Part shown: piece after piece, positions 8,633-16,736 of the stretch
Position numbering within the stretch: the first letter of the stretch is position 1
How the letters are laid out: each line of letters begins with the position of its first letter
From: Phascolarctobacterium sp.
Lineage (GTDB): Bacteria; Bacillota; Negativicutes; Acidaminococcales; Acidaminococcaceae
DNA: 64,000 nt
NCBI GenBank assembly: GCA_030523325.1
Contig: JAUNIS010000008.1
Span: forward strand, 1-64,000
Direction of reading: 5' to 3'
Notes under the pieces: generated by a model
The model's input: the letters and a program-made list of their open reading frames with translations, nothing else
The model's database searches: none
Told to the model about the DNA's origin: nothing
Made by a program: the position numbers and the translations under genes

Positions 8633-10353
8633 ATTTAACAATTGATGGAATTAAAGTTACTGTAGCTAAGGGAACTACGATTATGCAAGCGGCAGCAAAT
8701 GTCGGCATCATTATCCCTAAGCTGTGCTTCTTAAAAAATATTAACGAAATTAATGCCTGCAAGGTTTGCGTTGTAGAAATTCAAGGACAAAATCGTGTTG
8801 TTACTGCCTGCACCACTCCAGTTGAAGAAGGCATGGTTGTCTTCACCAACTCGCCCAAAGCACGTGAGACTCGCAGAACTAACGTAGAATTAATTCTTTC
8901 TCAACATGACTGTGTATGTGCAACCTGTATTCGTTGCGGCACCTGTGCTTTGCAAAAGGTAGCTACTGACCTTGGCATTTACGAAATCCCTTACAAACAA
9001 GAAATTGTTGACGAACCTTGGGACAGAAGCTTCCCGCTGATTCGCGATTCTAAGAAATGCATTAAATGTATGCGTTGCGTACAAGTTTGCGACAAGATTC
9101 AAGGACTGAAGATTTGGGATATCATTAACACTGGTTCTCGCACGACAATCGGTGTATCTGACAACAAAGATATTCGCACTTCCGATTGTTCTTTGTGCGG
9201 TCAATGTATTATTCATTGCCCAACTGGTGCACTCTATGCTCGTACTGATAACCCGGCCCTCTTCAAAGCTTTGGCCGATCCTTCTAAGGTAACTGTTTGT
9301 CAAATTGCTCCAGCAGTTCGTGCGGCTTGGGCCGAGGCATTTAATCTTCCTGAAGAGCTAGCTACGGAAGGTCGTTTAGTTGCTTGTCTCAAACGCATTG
9401 GCTTCGACTATGTCTTTGACACTAACTTTGCGGCTGACGTAACTATTTGGGAAGAAGCCTCCGAGCTTATTGAAAGACTCGGCAAGCCTTCTGCTCACAA
9501 GTGGCCCATGTTTACTTCCTGCTGTCCTGGTTGGGTAAGCTTTGTCTCCTTCCGTTATCCAGAATTCAAAGACAACCTTTCTACAACAAAATCTCCGCAA
9601 CAAATCTTCGGTGCCATCGCTAAGAGTTATTTTGCAAAACAAATCGGTGTTGAAGCTAAGGATATGTTCTCGGTATCCGTAATGCCTTGCGTTTCTAAAA
9701 AACGTGAATGTGCTCAACCCGGTATGAGATCCTCCGGCACCCAAGATGTTGATATGGTTCTGACAACTCGTGCCCTTATTCGTCTTATGAGATCCGAACA
9801 TATCAACCCGATGCTGCTTGCTGAACAGCCTTTCGATTCACCCCTTGGTTCTTCTACTGGCGCAGCCGTAATCTTCGGTGTTACTGGTGGTGTTATGGAA
9901 GCAGCACTGAGAACCGCTTATAAAACTGTTCTTGGCGAAGAAGCTCCTGACGATGCCTTTACCTCCGTACGTGGTCTCGAAGGACGTAAGGAAGCAACCT
10001 TCCAGCTTGGTGATGTAACTCTTAAAACCTGCACCGTTTCTACTCTCCGTAAGGCTGCTGAGCTCTTAGAAGAAATTAAAGCTGGCAAGGCTCATTTCGA
10101 TTTCGTCGAGGTTATGACCTGTCCCGGTGGCTGCATTAATGGTGGCGGTCAACCCTTCCATGAATCCGAAGCCTATGCACAAGTTCGTTCCAACAAGCTC
10201 TATCGTCTTGATGCAAACCGTAAGATTCGTCAGTCCCATAACAATCCAGAGGTTCAAGAGCTCTATAGAGACTTCCTCGAAAGACCTCTCTCCCACCTCG
10301 CAGAAGAACTTCTTCATAGTGACCACACCAACGATGGAAACTACGCAAAATAA
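8626..10353 (+). CDS. hydA: [FeFe]-hydrogenase, catalytic subunit
   Basis: A 575-residue enzyme that reduces protons or oxidises H2. The N terminus has a 2Fe-2S ferredoxin domain (C34, C45, C48, C62), a His-Cys3 4Fe-4S site (H94, C98, C101, C107) and two 4Fe-4S motifs (CIKCMRCVQVC at 145-155, CSLCGQCIIHC at 188-198). The H-cluster motifs follow: TSCCPGW (C299, C300), MPCVSKKRE (C355) and CPGGCINGGGQP (C499, C503). All H-cluster ligands and the proton-relay Cys300 are present. It overlaps the flavoprotein gene by 7 bp. The HydE, HydF and HydG maturases needed for the H-cluster are not in the window. A strong terminator follows. Confidence 0.95.
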   Translation: MVNLTIDGIKVTVAKGTTIMQAAANVGIIIPKLCFLKNINEINACKVCVVEIQGQNRVVTACTTPVEEGMVVFTNSPKARETRRTNVELILSQHDCVCATCIRCGTCALQKVATDLGIYEIPYKQEIVDEPWDRSFPLIRDSKKCIKCMRCVQVCDKIQGLKIWDIINTGSRTTIGVSDNKDIRTSDCSLCGQCIIHCPTGALYARTDNPALFKALADPSKVTVCQIAPAVRAAWAEAFNLPEELATEGRLVACLKRIGFDYVFDTNFAADVTIWEEASELIERLGKPSAHKWPMFTSCCPGWVSFVSFRYPEFKDNLSTTKSPQQIFGAIAKSYFAKQIGVEAKDMFSVSVMPCVSKKRECAQPGMRSSGTQDVDMVLTTRALIRLMRSEHINPMLLAEQPFDSPLGSSTGAAVIFGVTGGVMEAALRTAYKTVLGEEAPDDAFTSVRGLEGRKEATFQLGDVTLKTCTVSTLRKAAELLEEIKAGKAHFDFVEVMTCPGGCINGGGQPFHESEAYAQVRSNKLYRLDANRKIRQSHNNPEVQELYRDFLERPLSHLAEELLHSDHTNDGNYAK

Positions 10354-10355
10354 AA

Positions 10356-10389
10356 AAATGCTCTGTCACGAAAGTGACAGAGCATTTTT
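10356..10389 (+). terminator. Terminator of the hydrogenase operon
   Basis: A perfect 14-bp stem (10356-10369 with 10374-10387) closed by a GAAA tetraloop and followed by T residues, 3 bp after the hydA stop. Confidence 0.95.
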
Positions 10390-10393
10390 AATT

Positions 10394-10584
10394 AGCAATT
10401 AGCAAAGAGCAATGAGCAATTAAGGAATGAAGCTTCGCTTCATAATTAAAACTGTCTCGTTCATGACCGAAGTTCAGTGCTGATTATATGGATTGAAAAT
10501 TGTTAGTAAAAATCATATAGATTTATCAAAAGATTTTGCGAAGCAAAATCAACCACAATTGCTCATTGCTCTTTGCTAATTGCT
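10394..10584. repeat. Mobile-looking element with 28-bp inverted ends (AGCAATTAG type)
   Basis: The segments 10394-10421 and 10557-10584 are perfect 28-bp inverted complements made of AGCAATTAG/AGCAATGAG words. They enclose 135 bp holding short hairpins (around 10428-10442 and 10532-10549) and no open reading frame. A related but more decayed element lies at 17328-17500 and a single arm at 27798-27823. The layout resembles a MITE or an intergenic palindrome family. It fills most of the 265-bp gap between hydA and the convergent radical SAM gene. Confidence 0.7.
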
Positions 10585-10618
10585 CATTGTAAAAGGTTTA
10601 ACACTATGAACTATATTC

Positions 10619-11515
10619 TTAATACGAATGATTGTATACGTCCCAATTCTTTTGCTTTTTTAATTGTACGATGGAATAATCCAATGCTTTGATGATGTTT
10701 TGATTATCCTTAGGCAAGGTGCCAGCGAGAGGAACGTAATTAGAAATATGATTGGAACGGAAAATACAATGGGCTCCGTCCTTCCATTCGATATTGTTAA
10801 TAATCATCTTTAACTCTTCCATAAGACCATAGGGTGGCATGGGGTTAAATTCGCCTCGTTCGAATTGATCCTTAAGCTCGCTACCACGATAAAGCATTAG
10901 ACAAAGAGCCGAAAGATAAGTGGGATTAATCTCGCTAATTGCCTTCGCAGTTTCTAAAGCGTGACGCTCCGTTCCTTCTGCACCAGCAAGACCAAGGATA
11001 ATCATCATGGAAAGCTTGATACCAGATGCAATAACTCGCTTACCTGCCTCGATGCTTTCCGGCCCGTCCACGCCTTTATTAACAGCCTTTAAGGTTATAG
11101 AATCACCACTTTCCATACCGTAATAGAAAAGCTTGAGCCCAGCTTCACGCAGAGCAATGAGTTCTTCTACGCTTTTACGCAGAATATCCTTAGGAGCAGC
11201 ATAGGTTGAAACTCTTTGCAGGTTCGGGAATGTTTTACGCAAAACTTCTAGAATACCGAGTAGTCGCTCGGTTTTGAGGACAAGAGCATCGCCATCGGCA
11301 AGGAATACTCTTCTTACCCCTTCTCTATTATATTGAGCAGCCATTGCTATTTGACGAGCAATTTCTTCGTCAGTTAATACGCAGAACTGCACTCCCCTAT
11401 ACATATTGCAGTAGGTACATTTATTATGGGCACAGCCACGTGTTACGCGCAGGATAAAACTGCGAGCCTCGGAGGGAGGTCGAAAAACCGGTGTATCATA
11501 AGAATCAAAAAACAT
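10619..11515 (-). CDS. Radical SAM protein of unknown substrate
   Basis: A 298-residue protein with the radical SAM cluster motif CAHNKCTYC near residues 29-37 and an Elp3/MiaB-like SAM barrel (VFLADGDALVL, FYYGMESGD, MMIILGLAGAEGTE). It has no TRAM domain, no B12 domain and no extra Fe-S motif in the C terminus, so no specific reaction can be named. It belongs to the broad group annotated as radical SAM protein in Firmicutes. Although it sits next to the hydrogenase it does not resemble HydE or HydG, and it is convergent with hydA beyond a terminator. GGAG precedes the ATG at 11515. Confidence 0.85.
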   Translation of the reverse strand: MFFDSYDTPVFRPPSEARSFILRVTRGCAHNKCTYCNMYRGVQFCVLTDEEIARQIAMAAQYNREGVRRVFLADGDALVLKTERLLGILEVLRKTFPNLQRVSTYAAPKDILRKSVEELIALREAGLKLFYYGMESGDSITLKAVNKGVDGPESIEAGKRVIASGIKLSMMIILGLAGAEGTERHALETAKAISEINPTYLSALCLMLYRGSELKDQFERGEFNPMPPYGLMEELKMIINNIEWKDGAHCIFRSNHISNYVPLAGTLPKDNQNIIKALDYSIVQLKKQKNWDVYNHSY

Positions 11516-11566
11516 AAATTTCTCCTTTATAAATAATTAAACTTGATTTCCATAACATAATCGTCT

Positions 11567-11785
11567 TTATTTTTTATTAGCTTCTAAAATGCGTTTAGCC
11601 TCGGCATTTTCTTCCATTAGCTGCACGTATTCCTCGGGAGACATAATGACGCATTCAGCCTGATTATTTTTCATGACAACCTTTGCCCCTGTGCGTCTAA
11701 CCTCTTCGAAAATTTTACCTGCTTGCCCACGATTAAACAGACAAATAGAAATTGTATCCTTAATTGCACTCATAACAGAACTCAT
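11567..11785 (-). CDS. Phd/YefM-type antitoxin, no adjacent toxin
   Basis: About 72 residues. The core GKIFEEVRRTGAKVVMKNN and the conserved CVIMSPEEYVQLME are typical of Phd/YefM antitoxins, which bind a RelE, YoeB or Doc-type toxin and repress their own promoter. Two ATGs are possible; AGGAGG lies about 8 nt from the one at 11785 but only 2-3 nt from the one at 11791, so 11785 is preferred. No toxin gene is found on either side: downstream is the radical SAM gene (51 bp) and upstream is the lactate permease. It may be an orphan, or act on a toxin elsewhere. Confidence 0.7.
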   Translation of the reverse strand: MSSVMSAIKDTISICLFNRGQAGKIFEEVRRTGAKVVMKNNQAECVIMSPEEYVQLMEENAEAKRILEANKK

Positions 11786-11937
11786 TTGCATTACCTCCTA
11801 AATTTTGAAAAATAATAACATATTTACAAGCTACTTGTCAACAAAATTATCGATAAATTTATTGATATTTTCATCTATAAATTTACAGATAAAATTTATT
11901 TATCCATACTTTTTCACAGACGATATTTTTTCACTAA

Positions 11938-11963
11938 ATAAAAAAGCTCTCCGCAGAGAGCTT
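11938..11963 (-). terminator. Terminator of the lactate permease gene
   Basis: An 8-bp stem (AAGCTCTC at 11944-11951 with GAGAGCTT at 11956-11963) followed on the minus strand by a T run, directly after the permease stop. Confidence 0.9.
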
Positions 11964-11967
11964 AGTT

Positions 11968-13572
11968 TCAAATAATTTTTTTCACAATGTCATATCCAAA
12001 ATATACGATCAGGCAATAAATCAAAAAGAATAAGAGCATATATTTGTATGACGCTTGCATAATTGAAGACGGCGTAATACTATTATACAATTCCTCAACC
12101 TCTTCACTCGTAAGACCATGTGCTTTAGCATAATCATCTATAGCCGGAGTTACAGACCCAATGGCAATAGCAATACTTTGCAGAGATACCATTTTACCTA
12201 TTCCACCTGCACCTGCATTGGAAGCTGCAAGCCAAGCCCCAAGACCAACGTCAGCGGAAATTTTACTTGCGGCAGCCGTCTGCAAGGTACCAAAGAGTAC
12301 GTTAGCGTTTGTTCCTGAGCCTGTAATGAAGGCGCCAAAACCACCTACGATGGGAGCAAAGAAGGGATAATATGAACCTGTCGCACTGACTATTCCTTCT
12401 GCAATGACACTAATCATGCCCGCATAAGTCATAATCTTCGCGGTCATAACAACAAAAATTATAGTCAAGATGGTCAGTTTCAATGAATTAATTGTGTTAA
12501 GCAAAATCTTACACATATCGCCAATGCTTGCTTTTTGGACAAAGCCACCCAGACTAGCTGCTATGAAAATTAATGGTCCAGGTGTTGCGAGCCAAACGAA
12601 TGTATATGGTTTAGCACCTTCACCCATATAGATGGGAACAGATGTTTTGAGAGAAGCAAGCGGTTCGTAAATAGCAGGAAAAACTTTAGAGGTAAAGATT
12701 AAGATAATGAGGATGAAAACAAAAGGAATGGCAGCGAGAAATCCTTCTCTCGGAGAAACCTCTTGTTCTTCGATATCAGTTAATGCATATTCAGGGTCAT
12801 TGGGAGCAAAAATTTTCGCAGCATATGTGAGAGACAAAAGAACTAACAAAGAAGGAATAATTACGCTCAATTCAGGTCCGAAAAAATTGCAAATAATAAT
12901 TTCGGGAATTGCAAGGCTTAAGCCAGCTATTAAAGTAATTATTCCCACGCCTTTCAAAGCTTTAAAACCACCACCGAGAATGGAAACGATAAAGAAAGGT
13001 ACGATGATGTTTAAAGCAAACATTTGCAAAGACACATAAACACCGAGCAGTCCTATATCCAGCTGAGTCATATTTGACAGAATAGTGATTACCAGACCTA
13101 CACCACCTAGACAAGTAGACACACAATTTGAAGATAAACAAGCTAGAACAGAACGCAAGGGATTAAAACCAATAGCCACCATCATGGCCGCCGGAATGGC
13201 TACAGAAACACCAAACCCAGCCATGCCTTCCATAAAATGACTAAAGCCCCAGGCAAGAATTAAACCTAGCACACGTTTGTCACTACTGACAGAGGATAAA
13301 ATAATTTTAATTTTATCCATAGCCTTGGTAGATACAACTAAATTATAAGCGTAAATTGCACCAATAACTACCGCACAAACGGGCCAGATAGCAAGAGCCA
13401 TTCCTTCAAGAGCTGCTGTCAGCATGATGGGTATACTCTGTTCAAACGTTATTGCAGCCAGTCCAAGTGTAAGTAACGTTCCTGCTAAAGTAGCTTGCCA
13501 CGCAGGTAGTTTTATTTTTACGAGAGCGATGATTAACCATAATATAGGTAAAATCGCAAGAAAAAATAACAT
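11968..13572 (-). CDS. lctP: L-lactate permease family transporter
   Basis: A 534-residue inner-membrane protein with about 12-14 hydrophobic segments, of normal length for the LctP family (TC 2.A.14), which carries lactate and sometimes glycolate with protons. Family patterns seen include GFSHFMEGMAGFGVSVAIPA, FNPLRSVLACL, GGFGAFITGSGTNANVLFG and SNAGAGGIGKM. The gene is monocistronic, with its own promoter (13613-13641) and terminator. No lactate dehydrogenase is adjacent, so the real substrate could be another 2-hydroxy acid. Confidence 0.9.
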   Translation of the reverse strand: MLFFLAILPILWLIIALVKIKLPAWQATLAGTLLTLGLAAITFEQSIPIMLTAALEGMALAIWPVCAVVIGAIYAYNLVVSTKAMDKIKIILSSVSSDKRVLGLILAWGFSHFMEGMAGFGVSVAIPAAMMVAIGFNPLRSVLACLSSNCVSTCLGGVGLVITILSNMTQLDIGLLGVYVSLQMFALNIIVPFFIVSILGGGFKALKGVGIITLIAGLSLAIPEIIICNFFGPELSVIIPSLLVLLSLTYAAKIFAPNDPEYALTDIEEQEVSPREGFLAAIPFVFILIILIFTSKVFPAIYEPLASLKTSVPIYMGEGAKPYTFVWLATPGPLIFIAASLGGFVQKASIGDMCKILLNTINSLKLTILTIIFVVMTAKIMTYAGMISVIAEGIVSATGSYYPFFAPIVGGFGAFITGSGTNANVLFGTLQTAAASKISADVGLGAWLAASNAGAGGIGKMVSLQSIAIAIGSVTPAIDDYAKAHGLTSEEVEELYNSITPSSIMQASYKYMLLFFLIYCLIVYFGYDIVKKII

Positions 13573-13612
13573 GAATATCCCCTCAATCTAAAAAAATATA
13601 TAAAACCTCAGA

Positions 13613-13641
13613 ATTATATCACACAAGCTTATTTTTGTAAA
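13613..13641 (-). promoter_or_regulatory. Promoter of the lactate permease gene
   Basis: On the minus strand TTTACA (13641-13636), a 17-bp spacer and TATAAT (13618-13613). A GAGGGG ribosome site precedes the ATG. An imperfect palindrome around 13635-13652 overlaps the -35 box. Confidence 0.75.
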
Positions 13642-13690
13642 TTTTACACAATGTATAGAAAATTTTTCTAAAAGATTTTTGGGAACACAT

Positions 13691-13716
13691 AAAAAAAGCA
13701 CTTCCTAAGAAATGCT
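13691..13716 (-). terminator. Intrinsic terminator downstream of apt
   Basis: On the minus strand an 8-bp stem (GAAATGCT at 13709-13716 pairs with AGCACTTC at 13697-13704, one G-U pair) followed by seven T. It lies 19 bp after the stop of the SH3-like remnant and would end the transcript coming from apt. Confidence 0.75.
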
Positions 13717-13734
13717 CTAAAAAGCATTCGATAA

Positions 13735-13854
13735 TTATAAATTAATGAAAAACTTAGGAACCCATCCATCATGTACCCTTACTTGTGTTCCTTCTTGCTC
13801 GAAGCTAATATAATACCAATCGCCCCAAGAACCAAGCCCAGCATAAGTTTTTTC
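13735..13854 (-). pseudogene. SH3-like domain remnant or very small gene
   Basis: Read on the minus strand, 39 codons translate to a sequence with the SH3b-type pattern GSWGDWYYISFEQ and HDGWVPKFFINL, then a stop. Upstream the frame is closed by TAA at 13855-13857; before that TAA an ATG at 13878 would add seven residues (MFCKEYH). This looks like the tail of an SH3-domain protein with an in-frame stop. A competing frame over the same DNA, 13779-13886, encodes 35 residues with one hydrophobic segment (KKLMLGLVLGAIGIILASS). Only one can be the original gene. The terminator just downstream suggests the locus was, or is, transcribed. Confidence 0.4.
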
Positions 13855-13961
13855 TTAATGATACTCCTTGCAGAACATTTATTCATAACAAAAAGAAACT
13901 TGCAATTTTATTGCGGAAGAGAATGACAATAGAAATTGGACAATGATACTAATTGAAAAAA

Positions 13962-14477
13962 TTAATATTTAATAAAAGAAGCAAAGGGTACAGCGCCAAT
14001 CTTTTTGCGACCGTTCAAGAAAGTTAATTCACAAGGAGTAATTATCCCAACAACCTTACCACAAGCTGCCTCGACTAAATCCATAGCAGCTTTCGCTGTA
14101 CCACCAGTTGCCATAACATCATCGACAATGATAACTTTTTTACCTTTGATTAATGTGCCGTGCATCTGCATGGTTGCTTTACCATATTCTAAGTCATAGG
14201 TTGCTTCTACAAGGTCGCCCTGTGGCAATTTACCTTTTTTACGAATCATGATGAAGGGACAGTGAGTTCTACTAGCGAGAGCCGCACCAAAAACAAATCC
14301 TCTTGCATCAAGTCCTACAACAGTATCGAAGTCGCCCATATCATAAGCTGCTTCGGCCATTTGATTCAAAAGAGAATTGAAAGCCCTAGGATCTGCTAAA
14401 AGAGGAGAAACGTCGCGGAAAATAATTCCCTTTTCAGGAAAATCTGGATAATCTGCTACATACTTCTTGTAATCCAT
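13962..14477 (-). CDS. apt: Adenine phosphoribosyltransferase
   Basis: A 171-residue purine salvage enzyme that makes AMP from adenine and PRPP. The family start YPDFPEKGIIFRD, the loop VVGLDARGFVFGAAL and the PRPP-binding motif VIIVDDVMATGGTA are all present, and the length is that of bacterial Apt. It lies 23 bp after the C_GCAxxG_C_C gene on the same strand and probably shares its transcript. The region behind it holds a small remnant gene and a terminator. Confidence 0.96.
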   Translation of the reverse strand: MDYKKYVADYPDFPEKGIIFRDVSPLLADPRAFNSLLNQMAEAAYDMGDFDTVVGLDARGFVFGAALASRTHCPFIMIRKKGKLPQGDLVEATYDLEYGKATMQMHGTLIKGKKVIIVDDVMATGGTAKAAMDLVEAACGKVVGIITPCELTFLNGRKKIGAVPFASFIKY

Positions 14478-14500
14478 TTTCTTACTCCTTCTTATACTTC

Positions 14501-14917
14501 TTATAAACCTTCGCGTTCGACTATCTCGTCAATAATTGATGCAGCCGTAATGAGGATGAAATCCAAATTGCAAGCACGTTTAGAACTAACGGGAGGATGT
14601 TTAACTTTTAATTCTTTGCAATCCACAGCACCAAGAGCTGCGTTAAATTTCTCGATAAATTCCTTTTCTAACTCTTTAATGCGAGTACTTTCATGGTTAT
14701 TACGTTTTACGTAAATTGCGGAGAGAGCCATAATACCACCTGTGATACCTCCACAGACAAAGCCCATACCCATGCCTCCGCCAAAGCCAGAGCTCATCTT
14801 AAGAGCCTCAGGAGGTAATTGCAAATTATAAGCCCAATTAGCTGCATAAAGCATTTTTTCACTGCAACACAGATTCATATTATTGCCAAAGCCAGATTCA
14901 ATAAGTTCTTTTAACAT
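14501..14917 (-). CDS. C_GCAxxG_C_C family (putative redox) protein, copy 1
   Basis: 138 residues. Family features are the early Cys pair (NLCCSEKMLYAAN), SSGFGGGMGMGFVCGGITGG, and later Cys residues (VDCKELKVKHPP, RACNLDF). The CGGITGG segment is a variant of the usual CGA-G motif. Members of this family are small helical Cys-rich proteins, often beside redox or electron-transfer genes; their biochemical role is not established. A second member is encoded at 16829-17275, with DAHP synthase and an ACT protein in between on the other strand. GGGGG precedes the ATG at 14917. Confidence 0.8.
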   Translation of the reverse strand: MLKELIESGFGNNMNLCCSEKMLYAANWAYNLQLPPEALKMSSGFGGGMGMGFVCGGITGGIMALSAIYVKRNNHESTRIKELEKEFIEKFNAALGAVDCKELKVKHPPVSSKRACNLDFILITAASIIDEIVEREGL

Positions 14918-14940
14918 TTAGAAACCCCCAAAATTTTAAT

Positions 14941-14968
14941 TCGGAATGCGGAACTCGGAGTGCGGAAT
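14941..14968. repeat. Tandem 14-bp repeat TCGGANTGCGGAAY
   Basis: Two adjacent 14-bp copies, TCGGAATGCGGAAC (14941-14954) and TCGGAGTGCGGAAT (14955-14968), then a GAGAC-ATTC-GTCTC hairpin at 14978-14991. It lies at the head of the 321-bp gap upstream of the DAHP synthase gene. The rest of the gap is AT-rich, with a TAAAAT -10-like box at 15179-15184 and no clear -35. Confidence 0.5.
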
Positions 14969-15238
14969 TGATGTATAGAGACATTCGTCTCGATAATCAA
15001 AACTAAATTGTTGCCGCAGTCATCTATTTTTTCCTCACACAAATATTATATAATATGAAAGAAATTACTACAACTTTTATAATTTTTTTGGAAACAAAAT
15101 TTGTGTACAAAGTTTTACACTATTTGCTAAAGATTTTTAGTACTAAACTTTCTTCGTGAAAAATATTTTAATTCGTGATAAAATAGTTTTGTTATTTGAA
15201 AATTTGTGAGTATCCTCACAGAAGATAGGAGAAAAACC

Positions 15239-16273
15239 ATGAGCATGCAAATGGAATTCATTAAAGTTCTTCCCTCTCCCCAAGCGTTGATGGAAGATTA
15301 CCCCTTAAGCAGAGCTTCTAAGCTATTGAAGGCCGAACGCGACGAAACCATCAAAAATATTTTTACCGGCAAGGATAATCGCTTCCTCTTAGTAATTGGC
15401 CCCTGCTCTTCCGACAATGAAGACGCTGTGCTTGACTACGTAAATCGTCTTGCCAAGGTTCAAGAAAAAATCAAAGATAAAATTTTCATCGTTCCCCGTC
15501 TTTATACTAATAAGCCGCGTACAGTTGGTACTGGTTATAAGGGTATGCTGCATCAACCTTCTCCGGACGGCAAGGAAGATATGTTAGGCGGTATTATTGC
15601 TATTCGCAAGATGAACGTACGCGTTATCGAAGAAACAGGTCTTTCCGGTGCTGAAGAAATCCTCTACCCCGAGGTTTTCCGTTATCTTTCCGATACTCTT
15701 TCCTATGCGGCTGTTGGTGCTCGCTCTTCTGAAGACCAACTGCATAGAATGATTGCTTCTGGCGTAGGCATTCCTGTTGGCATGAAGAATCCTACCTCCG
15801 GCGACCTTTCCGTTATGATGAATTCTATTGCCGCAGCTCAACATTCACAAGATTTCTTGTTCCGCGGTTGGGAGGTTCGTACTAAGGGCAACGAATTAGC
15901 TCACGCAATTTTACGTGGCTACCAAGATCCAACTGGCAATAACTGGCCTAACTATCACTACGAGGTTCTCAAGAATGTTATCGGAATGTATGCAGATCGC
16001 AAGCTTGCTAACCCGGCAATTATCGTCGATACCAACCATGCAAATTCCGGTAAAAAATATCTTGAGCAAGTACGTATCGCTAAAGATATTCTCCACTCTC
16101 GTAAATACAACGAGGATATCAAGCAATTTGTTAAAGGTCTTATGATTGAGTCCTACATTGAAGATGGTTGCCAACCTATCTCTGAAGGTACCTACGGCAA
16201 ATCCATCACCGACCCGTGCTTGGGCTGGGAAAAGACCGAACGCCTACTCTTAGATATGGCTGAATATCTTTAA
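15239..16273 (+). CDS. aroF: 3-deoxy-7-phosphoheptulonate (DAHP) synthase, class I AroF/G/H type
   Basis: First step of the shikimate pathway, condensing phosphoenolpyruvate with erythrose-4-phosphate. The 344-residue protein has the type I-alpha signatures LLVIGPCSSDNEDAVLDY, PRTVGTGYKGMLHQP, YAAVGARSSEDQLHR, GIPVGMKNPTSGDLSV and IVDTNHANSGKK. The start at 15239 is set by TAGGAG; a GTG at 15206 in the same frame would add 11 residues. A short hairpin, TGTGAG-TATC-CTCACA, lies at 15205-15220 in the leader. The next gene is a tandem ACT protein, which suggests amino-acid control. Confidence 0.94.
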   Translation: MSMQMEFIKVLPSPQALMEDYPLSRASKLLKAERDETIKNIFTGKDNRFLLVIGPCSSDNEDAVLDYVNRLAKVQEKIKDKIFIVPRLYTNKPRTVGTGYKGMLHQPSPDGKEDMLGGIIAIRKMNVRVIEETGLSGAEEILYPEVFRYLSDTLSYAAVGARSSEDQLHRMIASGVGIPVGMKNPTSGDLSVMMNSIAAAQHSQDFLFRGWEVRTKGNELAHAILRGYQDPTGNNWPNYHYEVLKNVIGMYADRKLANPAIIVDTNHANSGKKYLEQVRIAKDILHSRKYNEDIKQFVKGLMIESYIEDGCQPISEGTYGKSITDPCLGWEKTERLLLDMAEYL

Positions 16274-16302
16274 GAAAATTGAATCTTTTGGAGGAAAAAT
16301 AA

Positions 16303-16719
16303 ATGTTAAATCAAGTATCCATTTTCACTGAAAATCAAGAAGGTGGCTTATATAAAATCACCTCTGTCCTCGCTAAAGCAAATATTAACATCTACACTAT
16401 GCTCGCTAACGACTCTGCCGAATTTGGTATCGTGCGTTTAATCGTTAATGATGGTGACAAAGCTCTGGACGCTTTAAAAGAAGCTGGTTATCAATGCCGT
16501 TGGGACAAGGTTATCGCTGTAATGATGGAAGACGTCCCTGGTTATCTGGATGGCATTCTGCAAGCAATTCACGACGCAAATATCAACATTAATTATCTCT
16601 ACATCTCCTTCGACCGTGAAGCTAACAAGCCTGTAGTTGTGTTTAAGACTGAAGAACCTGAAACTGCAACCTTCCTTCTGGGTCGCGGCTACAACTTAGT
16701 TGAAAACTTCGAAGTATAA
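16303..16719 (+). CDS. Tandem ACT-domain protein, likely amino-acid sensor
   Basis: 138 residues made of two ACT domains: residues 1-70 (VSIFTENQEGGLYKITSVLA and NINIYTMLANDSAEFGIVRL) and residues 70-138 (VIAVMMEDVPGYLDGILQAI and NININYLYIS). Stand-alone double-ACT proteins bind amino acids and modulate partners; they have no catalysis of their own. It begins 29 bp after the DAHP synthase gene with a GGAGG site, so it may make that enzyme responsive to an aromatic amino acid. This is inference from position. A terminator follows directly. Confidence 0.85.
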   Translation: MLNQVSIFTENQEGGLYKITSVLAKANINIYTMLANDSAEFGIVRLIVNDGDKALDALKEAGYQCRWDKVIAVMMEDVPGYLDGILQAIHDANININYLYISFDREANKPVVVFKTEEPETATFLLGRGYNLVENFEV

Positions 16720-16736
16720 TTGTTACTCAGTTAATA

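Noticed and set aside
10619-11515. HydE or HydG hydrogenase maturase
   Set aside because: The radical SAM motif is CAHNKCTYC and the C-terminal part lacks the features of either maturase; closeness to hydA is across a terminator and on the other strand.
13635-13652. Rex redox-sensor binding site at the lactate permease promoter
   Set aside because: The palindrome is imperfect and differs from TTGTGAANNNNTTCACAA by both sequence and half-site spacing; no second good match was seen at the hydrogenase promoter.
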